A model generated the notes under the pieces. That model was not told where the DNA came from, searched no databases, and worked only from the letters and a program-made list of their open reading frames with translations. The translations under genes and the position numbers were made by a program. A stretch of DNA of 35,240 nucleotides from Candidatus Eiseniibacteriota bacterium. GTDB lineage: Bacteria; Orphanbacterota; Orphanbacteria; Orphanbacterales; Orphanbacteraceae. Where the stretch lies: the NCBI GenBank assembly GCA_024276995.1, contig JAJRWB010000059.1:1-35240 (forward strand), written 5' to 3'. Positions 33,756 to 35,240 of the stretch are shown piece after piece (position 1 is the first letter of the stretch; every line of letters begins with the position of its first letter).

Positions 33756-35240
33756 TCATCGCCTGCGACGAGCCGGAGTTTCTCCCGGCGAGATCTCTCC
33801 TTCGAGGAGGCGCCGGATCTCTTCCGACCGAGGATGGTCGGGCGCCGCTTCGAGAAACCGCCTGAAGTACCGCTCTGCTTCGCCGGTGCGCCCGAGCGCC
33901 ATGTTCGCGCTCCCGAGATTGCCGAGCAGTTCCACATCGCCCGGCCTCTCCCGGAGGAGTTGCTCGAGCATGGGAAGACCTTCTCCACATCTCCCCAACC
34001 GGCAGAGGAGCACGGCGAGATTCATCCGCGCCTTCGGGTCGGACGGATCGATCTCGAGACTTCGCCGGAGGAGGCGGCTCGCTTCGTCGAGGGAACCGCT
34101 CTCGGCCATGGTCATCCCGGCGAGGGCGAGCGTTCTCGCGTCACGGGGCCGAAGGCGGAGAAGAGCATCGAGCAGGGCGATGGCGGCGTCTCGCCGGCCC
34201 GTTTCCTCGTAGATTCCGGCGATCGTTCTCACGTACGAAACGTATGCATCGCTTCCGGCGCCTTCGCGGTCGAGAACGATTTCCGTGGCGGGGGAAGGGG
34301 GGCCGTTGCGAAGATACACTTCCACCACCGACCCTGTTCCCTTTCCCGGCCGAAACGTGCGGGCGAGGCGGAACGTCCTTTCCAACTCGCCGTAGAATCG
34401 GTTCTGCCGGGGGAACGAGACACGATCGGTGCGGTAGCGATCCTTCACATCCAAAGTGGTCACCACGGCATCGAACGGACGATAGAGGTCGATCTCGTAA
34501 TACCTCGCCGAGCGGTCGCTCTCGACGACGAACGTCGGGAGCGAGACGATATGGTAGGCGGGCCGCCGCGCGGCGGCGCGGAGGAGTTTCTCCCGGATCG
34601 GACCGTATTCCGCCTCCTCGCCGAAGGCGCGCCGCTCCTCGGCCGACGCGAGCTGGGGGCCGTGCGGTTCGAGCAGCACGAGAGACGACGGCGGGAGATT
34701 CTCTTCGATCCACTCACGCGCCGCCGTCCGGGAATCTCCCGCGGCAAGGGCGCGCCCGCGCTCGACCTCGCGGACGATCCCGCCGGTTGAGAGGAGGAGC
34801 GCGGCGAAGGCGGTGAGCAGCGCCGCCCGCGCCGGGCGGAAACGCGACGCCGCCCGGGCGATCGGAAAAGCGCCGAGAAGCGCGAGGGCGGGGAGGGCCG
34901 GCAGGGGATAGTGGGGCGCCTGCACACGGCTCGTGGAAAGGAAGAAGTAGAAGAGGAGCGGCACGGGGACGAGGAGAATCATCTCCTTTCGCCGGCGGGT
35001 GACGGCGAGGATCGCGCCGGTCGCCGCGAGCAGAAGGGGTGCCCATCCGATCGCCCCGGCGAAGAGGATCACGGCACCGAGAGGACCGCCCGCCGCACCA
35101 CCGAGATGTCCCGTCTTCATGTGGTAACTCTCGAAAGCGAAGTCTCGGAGGAACGCGGCATGATCGAGCAGGATATACGGGCTGGCGGCAAGAAAGGAGA
35201 GGACCACCGCGGCGAGTGAAATGACGAGCGGCCCGACGCG
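33756..35240 (-). CDS. Membrane glycosyltransferase (GT39/ArnT-like) with C-terminal TPRs, N-terminus outside window
   Basis: The frame is open to the right edge, so only the last 494 residues are seen. The visible N-terminal half has about five hydrophobic helices (LVISLAAVVLSFLAASPYILL, GAVILFAGAIGWAPLLLAATGAI, MILLVPVPLLFYFFLSTS, HYPLPALPALALLGAFPIARA, ARAALLTAFAALLLSTGG), as in polyprenyl-phosphate-sugar-dependent transferases of the PMT/ArnT type; the RxxxxHY(P) segment VQAPHYPLPALPAL is typical. A soluble domain follows (about residues 160-330), and the C-terminus holds TPRs (AIALLDALLRLRPRDARTLALAG, LLRRSLEIDPSDPKARMNLAVLL, AERYFRRFLEAAPDHP). The catalytic acidic loop lies outside the window, so the exact substrate cannot be judged. 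Confidence 0.75.
   Translation of the reverse strand, partial: RVGPLVISLAAVVLSFLAASPYILLDHAAFLRDFAFESYHMKTGHLGGAAGGPLGAVILFAGAIGWAPLLLAATGAILAVTRRRKEMILLVPVPLLFYFFLSTSRVQAPHYPLPALPALALLGAFPIARAASRFRPARAALLTAFAALLLSTGGIVREVERGRALAAGDSRTAAREWIEENLPPSSLVLLEPHGPQLASAEERRAFGEEAEYGPIREKLLRAAARRPAYHIVSLPTFVVESDRSARYYEIDLYRPFDAVVTTLDVKDRYRTDRVSFPRQNRFYGELERTFRLARTFRPGKGTGSVVEVYLRNGPPSPATEIVLDREGAGSDAYVSYVRTIAGIYEETGRRDAAIALLDALLRLRPRDARTLALAGMTMAESGSLDEASRLLRRSLEIDPSDPKARMNLAVLLCRLGRCGEGLPMLEQLLRERPGDVELLGNLGSANMALGRTGEAERYFRRFLEAAPDHPRSEEIRRLLEGEISPGETPARRRR

Overview
The window is about 35 kb of GC-rich bacterial chromosome with dense, mostly minus-strand operons. Housekeeping gene order (glycolysis-secG, yceD-rpmF-plsX-fab-rnc), signal peptides, an outer-membrane barrel, an envelope lipoprotein cytochrome and a secreted protein ending in a FlgD-like module with a PNPFNP motif suggest a Gram-negative member of the FCB superphylum, perhaps Eisenbacteria or Krumholzibacteriota. 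That placement is inference from gene style, not from a marker-gene search.

Layout. 1-240: N-terminus of a probable transposase running off the left edge, with a hairpin over its ribosome binding site. 355-1716 (+): secreted LVIVD-type propeller. 1800-5455 (-): gap-pgk-tpiA-secG-tRNA-Leu(GAG); gap has an in-frame amber codon inside its active-site motif. 5556-6440 (-): a histidine-kinase-like protein whose phosphoacceptor His is Tyr. 6541-13469 (-): yceD-rpmF-plsX-fabH-fabD-fabG-acpP-fabF-rnc with a clear promoter at 13565-13594. 13641-23316 (-): an envelope/secretion cluster (YugP-like protease, degenerate PHP-like protein, S55 peptidase, propeller protein, two M16 peptidase subunits). 23585-25822 (-): small HTH protein, outer-membrane barrel, Hsp20. 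26192-27220 (+): secreted beta-helix protein behind a strong promoter and a long structured leader. 27274-28716 (-): UshA-like lipoprotein fused to a four-heme cytochrome domain. 28880-32652 (-): UbiE/MenG methyltransferase and a TPR-AAA+-Fis regulator. 32763-35240 (-): two small exported/membrane proteins and the C-terminal part of a membrane glycosyltransferase with TPRs.

The most interesting item is the UshA-like cytochrome. Its promoter, Shine-Dalgarno, lipoprotein signal and first 56 codons lie upstream of an in-frame TGA that sits exactly where the family motif PCGC would have its second Cys. A GC-rich hairpin with a G-starting loop begins 21 nt after the TGA. This is the pattern of a selenocysteine codon with a bacterial SECIS element. 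The phosphoesterase metal ligands look eroded, so a redox role for a C-G-U pair beside the hemes is plausible. A nonsense mutation or base-call error remains the alternative, particularly since gap in the same window also carries an in-frame stop.

Other second-look items are three proteins that keep a fold but have lost key residues (kinase His, PHP metal ligands, phosphoesterase ligands), a perfect sigma-70-type promoter with a 13-bp palindrome filling its spacer, and the long leader of the beta-helix gene.
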